53,890 bases of DNA from DATATV01 sp035551355 (GCA_035551355.1 DASZNF010000130.1:1-53890), one strand, 5' to 3'. Counted from the stretch's first letter, positions 7,905 to 15,012 are shown. Numbers and translations: made by a program. The notes: a model not told the origin generated them from the letters alone.

Positions 7905-7930
7905 CAGGGAATGATGATGATCCCGCGCAT
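7892..7930 (-). CDS. Attenuator leader peptide MRGIIIIPWRAG
   Basis: A 12-codon ORF on the minus strand, ATG at 7930-7928, stop at 7894-7892. It holds four consecutive Ile codons (ATC ATC ATC ATT) followed by Pro-Trp, and lies 86 bases before the ACT-domain gene. Purine-rich bases 10-17 upstream could serve as ribosome binding site. Ile-coding runs in leader ORFs are the hallmark of ilv attenuation in actinobacteria. Too short for statistical gene calling; the case rests on codon run, position and the hairpins that follow. Confidence 0.7.
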   Translation of the reverse strand: MRGIIIIPWRAG

Positions 7931-8056
7931 GCCTGGGACCCTACCTTCCGGACCCGGGTTCTGGCGACCAGAACGCCGTGGCACTCGGGCCTGATCGAGG
8001 TGCGTCATGAACGGGTGGGTGGCCAGTGGGGTCACTTCGGCGGTGATGTAGGAGGT

Positions 8057-9034
8057 TCAGAGGTCGATGCCGTACAGGGCGGCCGCGTTGGCCGAGTTGA
8101 CCTTGTCCCGTCCGGCGGAATCGAAGTTGCTGAGAAAGGTCTCGATCTCCGCCCGGCTCGGCTGCTGGAACGGGTAGTCGGTGGAGAAGATCAATCGGTC
8201 CACGCTGGTCACCGACAGCGCGTGCTGGAGCAGCGCCGGGTTGAACATCCCTGACATGGTGATGAAGAAATTGGACCGCAGATAGTCCGAAATGGACCTT
8301 TCCAGTCCGGCGATCCGGGCCAGGCTTTCGGCGCGGTCGAGCCAGAACAGCAGCATCTCGCCCCAGTGGCCGAGGACGACCTGCAGATCGGGATGACGGT
8401 CGAAAGTGCCGCGCAGAATGAGCCGGAGGGCCGCGGTCGCGGTGTCGAGGTGCCAGCCCCAGCCGAAGGTGGACAGACCCAGATTGGTGAGCTCGGCGAA
8501 TCCGCGGTAGGACGCCGCCCGCACGGCGGCGGAGGGGATCTGGGGGTGGATGAACACCGGCTGCCGCAATTCCGCCGCGGCGGCGAAGAATTCGTCGTAG
8601 CACGGGTCGTCGAGGAACGTGTCGCCGCTGCGGCCGTAGACCATGGTGCCGACGTGCCCGAGGCCGGCGGCCCGTTCGAGTTCGGCGGCGGCGTGCCGCG
8701 GGGCCGACATGGGCACCGTGCACTGCGCCCGGAAGCGGGACGGGTGTCGCTCGACGACCTTCGCCGCCACGTCGTTGGCGGCGCGGCTGAGTCGCACCGC
8801 GTCCTCGGCGGGCAGCGGGTGGGTGCCCGGCGGGGTGAGGGCGAGCACGGACAGGTCGATGCCCTGATAGTCCATTGTGGCCAGTCGGCCGGTGCCGAGG
8901 TCCTCGAGCCGCTGTGTGTGGTCACCCATCCGGTTGAAAGCGAGGCTGTCGTCCCGCTGCCCAGGGGGCAGGGCTTCCAGGGCCGCGCTCAGGTCCGGCA
9001 GCATCCAGTGTTCTTCGATGGCGATGAGGGTCAT
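8057..9034 (-). CDS. Amidohydrolase (ACMSD/dihydroxybenzoate decarboxylase-type)
   Basis: 325-residue TIM-barrel metal enzyme of amidohydrolase family 2. It begins MTLIAIEEHW, matching the EEH start of gamma-resorcylate and 2,3-dihydroxybenzoate decarboxylases, and carries QPVFIHPQIP, VVLGHWGEMLLFWLDR and IFSTDYPFQ, the family's metal- and substrate-binding segments. Family members do non-oxidative decarboxylation or hydrolysis of aromatic or cyclic acids; the substrate is unknown. ATG 9034 has AAGGAG 9 bases upstream, better than the start at 9055. Divergent from a MarR gene, with a shared operator. Confidence 0.85.
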   Translation of the reverse strand: MTLIAIEEHWMLPDLSAALEALPPGQRDDSLAFNRMGDHTQRLEDLGTGRLATMDYQGIDLSVLALTPPGTHPLPAEDAVRLSRAANDVAAKVVERHPSRFRAQCTVPMSAPRHAAAELERAAGLGHVGTMVYGRSGDTFLDDPCYDEFFAAAAELRQPVFIHPQIPSAAVRAASYRGFAELTNLGLSTFGWGWHLDTATAALRLILRGTFDRHPDLQVVLGHWGEMLLFWLDRAESLARIAGLERSISDYLRSNFFITMSGMFNPALLQHALSVTSVDRLIFSTDYPFQQPSRAEIETFLSNFDSAGRDKVNSANAAALYGIDL

Positions 9035-9071
9035 GCTCTGGTTCTCCTTCGACACCTGTCAGGTGACAACC

Positions 9072-9132
9072 ACTATACTTATCCGATGATAGATATCAAA
9101 TGATTGCAATCATGTGACAGGCAAGCTACCGT
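9072..9132. promoter_or_regulatory. Divergent promoters and MarR operator
   Basis: Plus strand: TTGCAA (9104-9109), 17-base spacer, TACCGT (9127-9132), then 6 bases to GTG 9139, a leaderless layout. Minus strand: TTGATA (complement of 9094-9099), 16 bases, TATAGT (complement of 9072-9077) for the amidohydrolase. The perfect palindrome ATGATTGCAATCAT (9100-9113) covers both -35 regions, so one MarR dimer could block both genes. Confidence 0.65.
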
Positions 9133-9138
9133 GCCGGT

Positions 9139-9582
9139 GTGGACGAGGCAGAGGAGCTGGCGCTGTTCGAGCTCGCCGACCTGATCCTGGCGCTGAGCCG
9201 GCAGATCCAGGCGGCCAAGCAGGGCGCGGAGATTTACCCGGGCACGTCGTGGACTCCGTTGGAAAGCGCGGTGATGCGCTTCATCGATCGCAACCCCGGC
9301 ACCACGGCGGGCGAGGCCGCCGAGGCGACCCGGCTCATCTCGAGCAACTTCAGCCGGGCCCTGCGCGCGCTGGAGAAAAAGGGGTTGGTGCGTCGCGAAC
9401 GCGACCCGCACGACGCGCGGCGCCTGCACCTCTACCCGACCGAGCAAGCGCACGAGAACCTGCGGCGGCTACGCGGCCTGTGGAGCGAGCTGCTGGCCGG
9501 CACTGTGACCGACCCGGCCGACATCGAGTCCGTGGCCCGGCTCCTCCGTGGGATGGAAGCCGCACTCAACGCCCGGCAGTGA
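9139..9582 (+). CDS. MarR-family transcriptional regulator
   Basis: 147-residue winged-helix repressor. The core runs TPLESAVMRFIDRNPGTTAGEAAEATRLISSNFSRALRALEKKGLVRRERDPHDARR, where the last part is the classic MarR wing (DxRR). The GTG at 9139 has no Shine-Dalgarno but sits 6 bases after a TACCGT -10 box, so it is probably translated from a leaderless mRNA. It likely controls the divergent amidohydrolase and itself, with an aromatic acid as a plausible ligand (inference). Confidence 0.88.
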   Translation: MDEAEELALFELADLILALSRQIQAAKQGAEIYPGTSWTPLESAVMRFIDRNPGTTAGEAAEATRLISSNFSRALRALEKKGLVRRERDPHDARRLHLYPTEQAHENLRRLRGLWSELLAGTVTDPADIESVARLLRGMEAALNARQ

Positions 9583-9627
9583 CCCATCCGCGGCCGGGAC
9601 GACGGACAACCAGGAAGGCCACCACCC

Positions 9628-9720
9628 ATGAGCCAGCCGAAACCGCCCTGATCATCGGCGCGTCCCGGTCCATCCGACGTCCGCCGGGTGTCCGCCTGGT
9701 CGTATCAGTCGTATCAGGAG
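9628..9720 (+). pseudogene. Remnant of a short-chain dehydrogenase N-terminus
   Basis: ATG 9628 follows AGGAAGG (9612-9618). It reads MSQPKPP then stops at 9649. One frame over, the text continues TALIIGASRSI, the Rossmann start of an SDR (normally ALIIGASRGIG). A single missing base at the AAA run (9640-9642) would join MSQPK to TALIIGASRSI. After about 16 codons the similarity ends. It looks like an SDR gene that followed marR, frameshifted and then cut by a deletion. Confidence 0.5.
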
Positions 9721-9831
9721 GAACACCGTCAGCTTGACGACCTCGGCCATGGTGGCGCCCGCGGCGGCCAGCGCGGCGGTGAGATGGTCCGCCTTGCCGG
9801 GTGAACCGATCTCCCGTTCTGTTCGTGGCAT
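9652..9831 (-). pseudogene. RidA/YjgF family remnant
   Basis: On the minus strand from ATG 9831, a 59-codon frame contains LTAALAAAGATMAEVVKLTVFLL, which matches the mid-region of RidA proteins (LxAVLxAAGAxxxDVVKVTVFL). The N-terminal strand and the C-terminal catalytic Arg region are missing; after VFLL the frame runs into unrelated codons that overlap the SDR remnant on the other strand. I read it as a deletion product and not a working gene. Confidence 0.5.
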
Positions 9832-9964
9832 CGATGTCCGTCTCTTCGTCGTCCGCCGGTCCGATTCGGGTGTTTCTCTGACAAACCGGCCATACACCGT
9901 CCACGATGGACATGCTCAACGCCTGGCATCGAAAGCCTGACCGACTCAAGGGACGAGACACCAG

Positions 9965-10531
9965 ATGACCACGACCGAACGATTCGGCCGTTTCGCCGAC
10001 CACGTCACGACCTATCTCGGTGCGGTCGAACGCGTCGAGTCGGCCGAGACCGCTGAGGGCAACCGCGGCTACGACCTGCTGTTCGTGCGCCACTCCGAAA
10101 TGGAGGTCGCGTCGGTGGTGAGCAACGGTCTCCGGTTCCAGAACCTGGTCGGCGACGTGCCCGAGGAACTGGCCTGTTCGGTCGGCACCCCGCAGGTCGA
10201 GGCGGCGCACTACCTGGTGGACACCGTGGCCCAGATGGTGTTGGACAACGAGGCGGTCCTGGAGTACGGCCGGGTGATCCCCAGTCCCGATCCGCTGCTG
10301 CCGGGCACGAACATCCAGGGTGTGGTGGCGATGGCGCACCCCTACGCGCCGGACGAGTTCGACCTGATGCGCAACGAGGCGGGCGAGGTCGAGCTGCAGT
10401 TCGTGACGCTGGTGCCGATCACGAAGGCGGAGTCCGAGCTGGGCCAGGCCGAGGGCATCCAGGTGCTGTACGGCAAGTGGCAGGAAGCCGGGACCGATCT
10501 GCTCGACATCACCCGCGAATCGGCGGTCTGA
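9965..10531 (+). CDS. Suppressor-of-fused (SUFU) domain protein, possible immunity protein
   Basis: 188 residues with no signal peptide or membrane segment. GYDLLFVRHSEM, the PEELACSVGTPQ segment and the C-terminal QFVTLVPITKAESELGQAEGI...LDITRESAV match bacterial SUFU-domain proteins (the LVPITxxE element is typical). Bacterial SUFU proteins have been predicted as immunity proteins in polymorphic toxin systems, and a type VII toxin locus begins 200 bases downstream on the same strand, but a hairpin lies between, so a functional link is not shown. Confidence 0.7.
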   Translation: MTTTERFGRFADHVTTYLGAVERVESAETAEGNRGYDLLFVRHSEMEVASVVSNGLRFQNLVGDVPEELACSVGTPQVEAAHYLVDTVAQMVLDNEAVLEYGRVIPSPDPLLPGTNIQGVVAMAHPYAPDEFDLMRNEAGEVELQFVTLVPITKAESELGQAEGIQVLYGKWQEAGTDLLDITRESAV

Positions 10532-10536
10532 TCAAC

Positions 10537-10562
10537 TCCCGGGTGGTTGCCCCGCCCCGGGA
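10537..10562 (+). terminator. Possible terminator after SUFU gene
   Basis: TCCCGGG (10537-10543) pairs with CCCGGGA (10556-10562), loop 12 bases, beginning 5 bases after the SUFU stop codon. No T-run follows, which is usual in this kind of genome. Confidence 0.4.
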
Positions 10563-10680
10563 ACTCCTGACGAAGTGACCGGTCGGCCAGCCGGAGGCAG
10601 CTGATCGCGCTCTGGGGGACGGGCTTGGTCTCATGGGGGATTTCCCGATCCATGCGAGGGCAGTGACGTACTGTCCGTAA

Positions 10681-10703
10681 GATCAGGGTCCAGTTTCCTG
10701 ATC
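10681..10703. promoter_or_regulatory. Inverted repeat upstream of the type VII toxin locus
   Basis: GATCAGG (10681-10687) and CCTGATC (10697-10703), perfect 7-bp arms with a 9-base gap, 28-50 bases before the GTG of the first gene. It could be an operator or a hairpin just ahead of the GGAGG at 10715. Confidence 0.4.
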
Positions 10704-10730
10704 GGATCACTTCTGGAGGATGACCACATC

Positions 10731-11351
10731 GTGACCGAGTCCGGCACAGCTGCGGACCAGCAGATCAGTGCGCTGCACGCGGAGGCGGACAGCACGATGG
10801 CGCGCCTGAAGGACCGCATGGCGAACATACAGCAGGCCCAGCAGCAGGCGTTGCAGGCGACCGGCGAGGCCAGCTCGCGGGATGGCTCGGTCCGCGCGAA
10901 GGTCGACGCGACGGGGGTGGTCACCGCGCTGACCCTTTCGCCGACGGTGTTCGAGCGGTCCACGCCCGAGAAGCTGGCGCAGACGCTGGTCGCGACCTTG
11001 CAGAGCGCCGCAGCCCAGGCCCGGGCCGAGCTGGCCGCCGGGATGGCCCCGACCGAGCCCGAGGAGGGCCTGTCGGCGCAGGCGGCCGAGGGGCTGGCCG
11101 CGTTCGGTATCCAGAAGACCGGCGTGCCGGAGGTTCCGCGCACCGCCGAGGACCCGACAGCCCAGGACACCTGGGGCGACCAGCCGCCGCCGGTCGACCC
11201 GGCCGCGCAGCAGGCCTGGCAGAACGGGCACGCGACCGAGCCGGAGCCGGAGCCGTCGCCTGCCCCGCAACCGGTCCGCGCGGCCCGGCCGGCCGCCCGA
11301 CCGACCCGCGACGACGCCGAGGACTGGCCGTCGGACGAAAGGCCTTGGTGA
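10731..11351 (+). CDS. YbaB/EbfC-family protein with acidic proline-rich tail (type VII locus)
   Basis: 206 residues. Residues ~15-100 form a YbaB-like fold: a long Gln-rich helix (MARLKDRMANIQQAQQQALQ), GSVRAKVDATGVVTALTLSP (the GxVxVxVxxxGxVxxLxL strand pattern) and a closing helix. Residues ~100-206 are Pro/Glu/Gln-rich and probably disordered. GTG 10731 has GGAGG at 10715. Pseudonocardial type VII loci often begin with such a YbaB protein before WXG100-like and effector genes; it may act as an Esp-type helper or chaperone (inference). The next gene starts 6 bases after its stop. Confidence 0.75.
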   Translation: MTESGTAADQQISALHAEADSTMARLKDRMANIQQAQQQALQATGEASSRDGSVRAKVDATGVVTALTLSPTVFERSTPEKLAQTLVATLQSAAAQARAELAAGMAPTEPEEGLSAQAAEGLAAFGIQKTGVPEVPRTAEDPTAQDTWGDQPPPVDPAAQQAWQNGHATEPEPEPSPAPQPVRAARPAARPTRDDAEDWPSDERPW

Positions 11352-11357
11352 TCACTC

Positions 11358-12056
11358 GTGGGCATGGTGTTGCCGGACGCGCTGGCGTGGGTGCTGAACA
11401 TGGTGGGCATCGACTGGCCGAACATCGACGAGGACGAGTTGCGATCCACGGCCGATTCGATGCGGCAGATCGCGGAGGACCTGACCAGTAACTCCGGTGA
11501 CGCGGACTCGCAGGTCAAGCAGATGCTGTCGAACAACTCCTCGGAGTCGATGGAGTTGTTCGAGGCGTTGTGGAACAAGCTGTCCGGCTCGCACGTGCCG
11601 CAGATGGCGCAGGGCATGAAGGTGGCTGCGGGGGCGTTGGACGCGGGCGCGGTGATCGTGGTCGGGATGAAGGTGGCCGCGATCGCGCAGTTGGCGATTC
11701 TGGCCGCGGAGATCATTTCCGATCAGGTCGAGGCGGCGTTCACCTTCGGTGCGTCGGAGGCGTTGATTCCGGTGCAGACGGTGGCGACGCGGGAGATCAT
11801 GAAAACGATCGAGAAGCAGATCGTGGATCAGTTGGAGCAGCAGTTGATCGGCGCGGTGGAGGGTCCGGTGATCGACGCGTTGACCAGCGCGGGCACCGAG
11901 CTGGCCGGTCAGTTGCTCGGCGATGGGACGGTCGACATGAGCAAGGTGGTCTCGGCGGGCGGGTCGGCGCTGGCCGACGACGCGAAGGATGTGGCGTCGA
12001 ATCCGTTGTCGGCGGTCGGGTTGTCCGGCTCCGGTGAGTCGTCGGAGTCGGCCTGA
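11358..12056 (+). CDS. WXG100-like (CpnT N-terminal-domain type) protein
   Basis: 232 residues. The start MGMVLPDALAWVLNMVGIDWP followed by IDEDELRSTADSMRQIAEDL is the N-terminal WXG100-like domain found in mycobacterial CpnT and many actinobacterial type VII effectors. Two long Ala/Val-rich amphipathic or membrane-active helices follow (KVAAIAQLAILAAEIISDQVEAAFTFGASEAL). The tail is Ser/Gly-rich. It would be the secretion-targeting or pore-like partner of the next gene; here it is a separate ORF whereas CpnT joins it to the toxin. The stop overlaps the next ATG by one base (TGATG), indicating translational coupling. Confidence 0.75.
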   Translation: MGMVLPDALAWVLNMVGIDWPNIDEDELRSTADSMRQIAEDLTSNSGDADSQVKQMLSNNSSESMELFEALWNKLSGSHVPQMAQGMKVAAGALDAGAVIVVGMKVAAIAQLAILAAEIISDQVEAAFTFGASEALIPVQTVATREIMKTIEKQIVDQLEQQLIGAVEGPVIDALTSAGTELAGQLLGDGTVDMSKVVSAGGSALADDAKDVASNPLSAVGLSGSGESSESA

Positions 12057-13987
12057 TGGGATCGGTGATGTCCAAGGGCAAGGGCGTCAGCCTCAACCCG
12101 GATGAGCTGGAGCAGACCGGTTCCCACGTCGGGGGCTTCGGTGACCGGGTGGCCGAGCACACCAGCAAGCTGGGTACCACCAACCAGAGTCTGTCCGCGC
12201 ATGTGCGGTCGGACAAATCGGGGTTGGGCAAGGTGTTCAGCAAGTTCGTGGACAAGACCAGCACCGCCTTCTCCGACATGGGCAAGGAGTTGTCCCGGGT
12301 GGTGAAGGGGGCGGGCACCCGGCTGAAGACGACCGGCAGGACGACTCGCAAGAACGAGTCGGATGTCACCCAGTCGATGAAGGGCATCAAGCCCAACGAG
12401 GCCGGTGGTTCGAGCAAGCCGGCGAGTGAGACGCCGACGAAACCCTCGTCCAGCAACGAGAACACGAACAAGCCGTCGTCCTCCGCGCCGCCCGGGAAGG
12501 ACAAGCCGAACTCCGAGAAGCCGGAATCGCCGCAGGGCCCGGGGCAGGGGCACAACGACGAAACCCAGACGTCGTCGGCTTCGCCGAAGGACGACAAGCC
12601 GAAATCCGAGACGCCGGACCCGGAGACCCAGTCCAAGATCAACGATCATCAGCAGAAGGCCGACAACCACAAGCAGGATGCCAACGACGACTTCTTCACC
12701 GACGAGGAGAAGAACCGCTTCGGCAAGGCGCAGGGTTACCACCAGAACGCGGCCGACAACTACAAGAACGGCAACCACGAGCAGGCGCACAACAACGCCA
12801 CGGCTGCCGGGCACCAAGAGCATGCCATCAAGGTGCACGACGACGCCATGGAAAGCGGGGGCAAACAGAAGCAACACCAGCAGCAGGCCGCCGGCCACTA
12901 CGAGCAGGCCGCCGAACACTCGGCCAACGGCCAGCACGATGCCGCGAACGCGCACGCCAGCGCGGGCTCGCACCACGAACAAGCCGCGAACCACGTCGGC
13001 AAGAAGCAATACGGGCCGGCCGACCGGCAACAGGTCGCCGCCCGGCACGACAGCCAGGCCGCCGACCAGCACAGCGAGGCCGACAAGCTGTCGCCCGACG
13101 ACCCCGCCGCGCAGGACCACCGCACGTCGGCCGGCCACCACCAGCAGGCCGCCGGCGACTTCGCGAACAACCGGCCGCAGCAGGGGCACGCCTCCGCCGC
13201 CCAGGCCAACCAGCACGCCGCGAACGGGTACCAGAAGCAGGGCAACAACGAACTGGCCCAGCACCACCAGGGGCTGGCCAACAACCACCAGAACGCGAGC
13301 GACCACCTCGGCCAGGCCGACCAGCACCACCAGCAGGCCGACACCGCGCAGAAGCAGAAGGACGACGCGGCGCGCCTGCAGCATCAGCGGGAAGAGTGGA
13401 AGCAGCAGCAACTCGCGGCGCACCAGAACGGCATCGCGCACAACACGCACCAGCAGCTGGTTTCGCACAACGCCGGAGACACCGCGCAGGCCAACCATCA
13501 CCAGCAGGCGGTCGAGCATCACCAGCAACAGCAACAGCAGCTGGAGAACTATCACCCGCCGGCCGCGCCGACCCACACGCCCACCGATCCGCACACCGCG
13601 GATCACGTGCCCTACCAGGCGCCGGCCAACCAGCCACACGTGTACCGGTGGGACGACCGGCGGCCGGAGCAGGCGTTCTCCGAAGGCATGAAGCCGCAGG
13701 AATCCAGTACCGACCACAGCCTCTACACGCACACCCTGGGCGGCACGTCGACCCATTACGTGAGCACCAGTGGGGACCCCGCGTTCCAGTGGCCGAAGCA
13801 GAACCGGTACGTGATGAACCCGCCCGCCGGCACGCACGACGCCAATGCCACGCTGGGTACGCATTCCCCGTATCCGCACCAGCAGGAGGCCACCGCGCCG
13901 GGCACGATCCCGGGCGATCACATCATCGCGGCGGAGAATCCCACCACCGGTGAAGTAGAGTTCCCGTCCCGGGGAGGCAGGCTGTGA
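12056..13987 (+). CDS. Type VII polymorphic toxin with C-terminal ADP-ribosyltransferase domain
   Basis: 643 residues in three parts. Residues ~1-110 are helical, EspC/WXG100-like. Residues ~110-195 are a Ser/Pro/Lys/Glu linker. Residues ~195-510 are a His/Gln/Ala/Asn-rich helical repeat stalk of about 35-residue units with recurring HHxQAAxH steps. Residues ~525-643 resemble a pertussis-toxin/scabin-type ART: YRWDDR (530-535) with the NAD-binding Arg, YVSTSGDP (568-575) as the STS motif, and PHQQEATAPGTIP with Q609-x-E611 as the catalytic QxE. QxE predicts an amide- or nucleic-acid-type acceptor, not arginine. Probably exported by an ESX-like system encoded elsewhere. The next gene overlaps by 4 bp. 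Confidence 0.8.
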   Translation: MGSVMSKGKGVSLNPDELEQTGSHVGGFGDRVAEHTSKLGTTNQSLSAHVRSDKSGLGKVFSKFVDKTSTAFSDMGKELSRVVKGAGTRLKTTGRTTRKNESDVTQSMKGIKPNEAGGSSKPASETPTKPSSSNENTNKPSSSAPPGKDKPNSEKPESPQGPGQGHNDETQTSSASPKDDKPKSETPDPETQSKINDHQQKADNHKQDANDDFFTDEEKNRFGKAQGYHQNAADNYKNGNHEQAHNNATAAGHQEHAIKVHDDAMESGGKQKQHQQQAAGHYEQAAEHSANGQHDAANAHASAGSHHEQAANHVGKKQYGPADRQQVAARHDSQAADQHSEADKLSPDDPAAQDHRTSAGHHQQAAGDFANNRPQQGHASAAQANQHAANGYQKQGNNELAQHHQGLANNHQNASDHLGQADQHHQQADTAQKQKDDAARLQHQREEWKQQQLAAHQNGIAHNTHQQLVSHNAGDTAQANHHQQAVEHHQQQQQQLENYHPPAAPTHTPTDPHTADHVPYQAPANQPHVYRWDDRRPEQAFSEGMKPQESSTDHSLYTHTLGGTSTHYVSTSGDPAFQWPKQNRYVMNPPAGTHDANATLGTHSPYPHQQEATAPGTIPGDHIIAAENPTTGEVEFPSRGGRL

Positions 13988-14538
13988 CCCGCTCGACACC
14001 ACCGCCGATCACCGACGAGCTGCGGGCCGCGGCACGCAACCGGCCCAACGGCTGGGTCTACCCGACCGACCCGATGTTCGCGCCCGGCGAGGCCACTCCC
14101 GGCTACGCGGTCATCGGGGCGTGGCGGGTGGACGGCAGCGGAGAGATCACCGGGGAGTTCCAGCCCAATCCGGACTACCGGCCCTCGCCGGTCGCGCTGG
14201 GCCTGCCGCCGGCCGGCAACCACCTGGAGACGATGTTTCAGTTGGTGGCCACCGGCTATGCCGACGAGCAGCCGATGCTGGCCGCGCTGGCCGACGCGTC
14301 GCCGCTGGCCTTCGTCGACGGCATCACCCCGATCACCCGCGTCGCCGACGGCGCCACTGTGGTGCCGGTCTATACCTCACCCGGCTACCTGCCCGCCTCG
14401 CCGGACACCGCGATGCCGATCAGCGTGCGTGACGTGCTCAACGAGCATCCGGACTACGAGATCGAGATCAATCCCGGAAGTCCGCTCACCGCAAGGATTC
14501 CCGGCGAGGAAATCCTGAACGCCCAGCCGGCCACCTGA
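13984..14538 (+). CDS. Type VII secretion associated protein, SseB-like; candidate immunity protein
   Basis: 184 residues, starting at the GTG that overlaps the toxin stop (GTGA). The opening PITDELRAAARNRPNGWVYPTDPMF...PGYAVIGAWRVDGSGEITGEFQPNPDYRPSP is typical of proteins annotated as type VII secretion system-associated; the second half (PLAFVDGITPI...VVPVYTSPGYLP) has an SseB-like pattern. No signal peptide, so cytosolic. Tight coupling to the ART toxin suggests immunity protein or dedicated chaperone; which of the two is not decidable from sequence. Confidence 0.7.
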   Translation: MTRSTPPPITDELRAAARNRPNGWVYPTDPMFAPGEATPGYAVIGAWRVDGSGEITGEFQPNPDYRPSPVALGLPPAGNHLETMFQLVATGYADEQPMLAALADASPLAFVDGITPITRVADGATVVPVYTSPGYLPASPDTAMPISVRDVLNEHPDYEIEINPGSPLTARIPGEEILNAQPAT

Positions 14539-14557
14539 CGCCGGCGGACCCGGCGTC
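14537..14557 (+). terminator. Terminator of toxin operon
   Basis: GACGCCGG (14537-14544) pairs perfectly with CCGGCGTC (14550-14557), loop 5 bases, starting within the stop codon of the immunity gene and followed by GGCCTTTCC. Confidence 0.55.
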
Positions 14558-14660
14558 GGCCTTTCCGGCGCACGCCGGTTATGGCCGCGCCGGGAGGTGT
14601 CCCGCGTCGAGACACTGTGATGATTGTCGAAATGCGTGGCGCGGACCGGCCCGGGAAAGG

Positions 14661-14690
14661 TTGCCTAACCTACATTTCGTGGATTAGAAC
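14661..14690 (+). promoter_or_regulatory. Possible promoter for the small ORF transcript
   Basis: TTGCCT (14661-14666), an 18-base spacer and TAGAAC (14685-14690) resemble a housekeeping promoter. It would give a transcript of about 280 bases ending at the hairpin at 14936-14975. GATTAGAAC recurs about 100 bases downstream. Confidence 0.35.
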
Positions 14691-14825
14691 GGTCGGCTTG
14701 TCCGCTTTTCACCGGTACTGGCGGCGCTGACCGGCCGCGTTAATCCCTGAGTCATGTGGCGTCCGCCGCGAATCCAACTTCGCCGATTAGAACAAGGCCC
14801 GCATCCACGAACCAATGGAGGGCTG

Positions 14826-14933
14826 ATGTCGCGCAGATTTGTGCCTGCTGGGGCTGAACCCGTGGTCGCTGCAGGCGGTCCGGGCACAGCACACCCCGGT
14901 TCTCCCGGTGCCGTCACAGCAGTGATCAATTGA
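14826..14933 (+). CDS. Small ORF, 35 residues, unknown
   Basis: ATG 14826 lies 4 bases after TGGAGG (14817-14822), a strong Shine-Dalgarno in a region with no other gene. The peptide starts MSRRFVPAGAEPVV and is rich in Ala, Gly, Pro and Val with no cysteine and no obvious signal sequence. A very strong terminator begins 2 bases after its stop, which makes a discrete small transcript likely. It may be a small protein, a peptide precursor, or a chance frame in a non-coding RNA; I recognise no family. Confidence 0.4.
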   Translation: MSRRFVPAGAEPVVAAGGPGTAHPGSPGAVTAVIN

Positions 14934-14935
14934 TT

Positions 14936-14975
14936 CGTTTCGGGGGTCGGCCAGCCTAGGCCGGCCCCCGAAACG
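14936..14975 (+). terminator. Very strong intrinsic hairpin
   Basis: The arms 14936-14952 and 14959-14975 pair over 17 bp (one G-U) around the 6-base loop AGCCTA. The stem starts CGTTTCGGGGG and ends CCCCCGAAACG, followed by TTTGC. It insulates the LacI gene from upstream transcription. Confidence 0.8.
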
Positions 14976-15012
14976 TTTGCGCATCCACGCTGAACTTCGT
15001 AGCTGACATTCT

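Noticed and set aside
11909..14002. 697-codon minus-strand open frame opposite the ART toxin
   Set aside because: Composed almost only of Val, Leu, Arg and Gly, the mirror of His/Gln/Asn codons in the real gene; no start context.
14656..14674. Iron-box-like AGGTTGCCTAACCT (IdeR/DmdR operator)
   Set aside because: The arms AGGTT and AACCT are 4 bases apart instead of 5 as in the iron-box consensus, and no iron-related gene follows.
14684..14929. 81-codon minus-strand ORF in the gap before lacI
   Set aside because: No ribosome binding site and no protein-like pattern; it is antisense to the better-supported small ORF.
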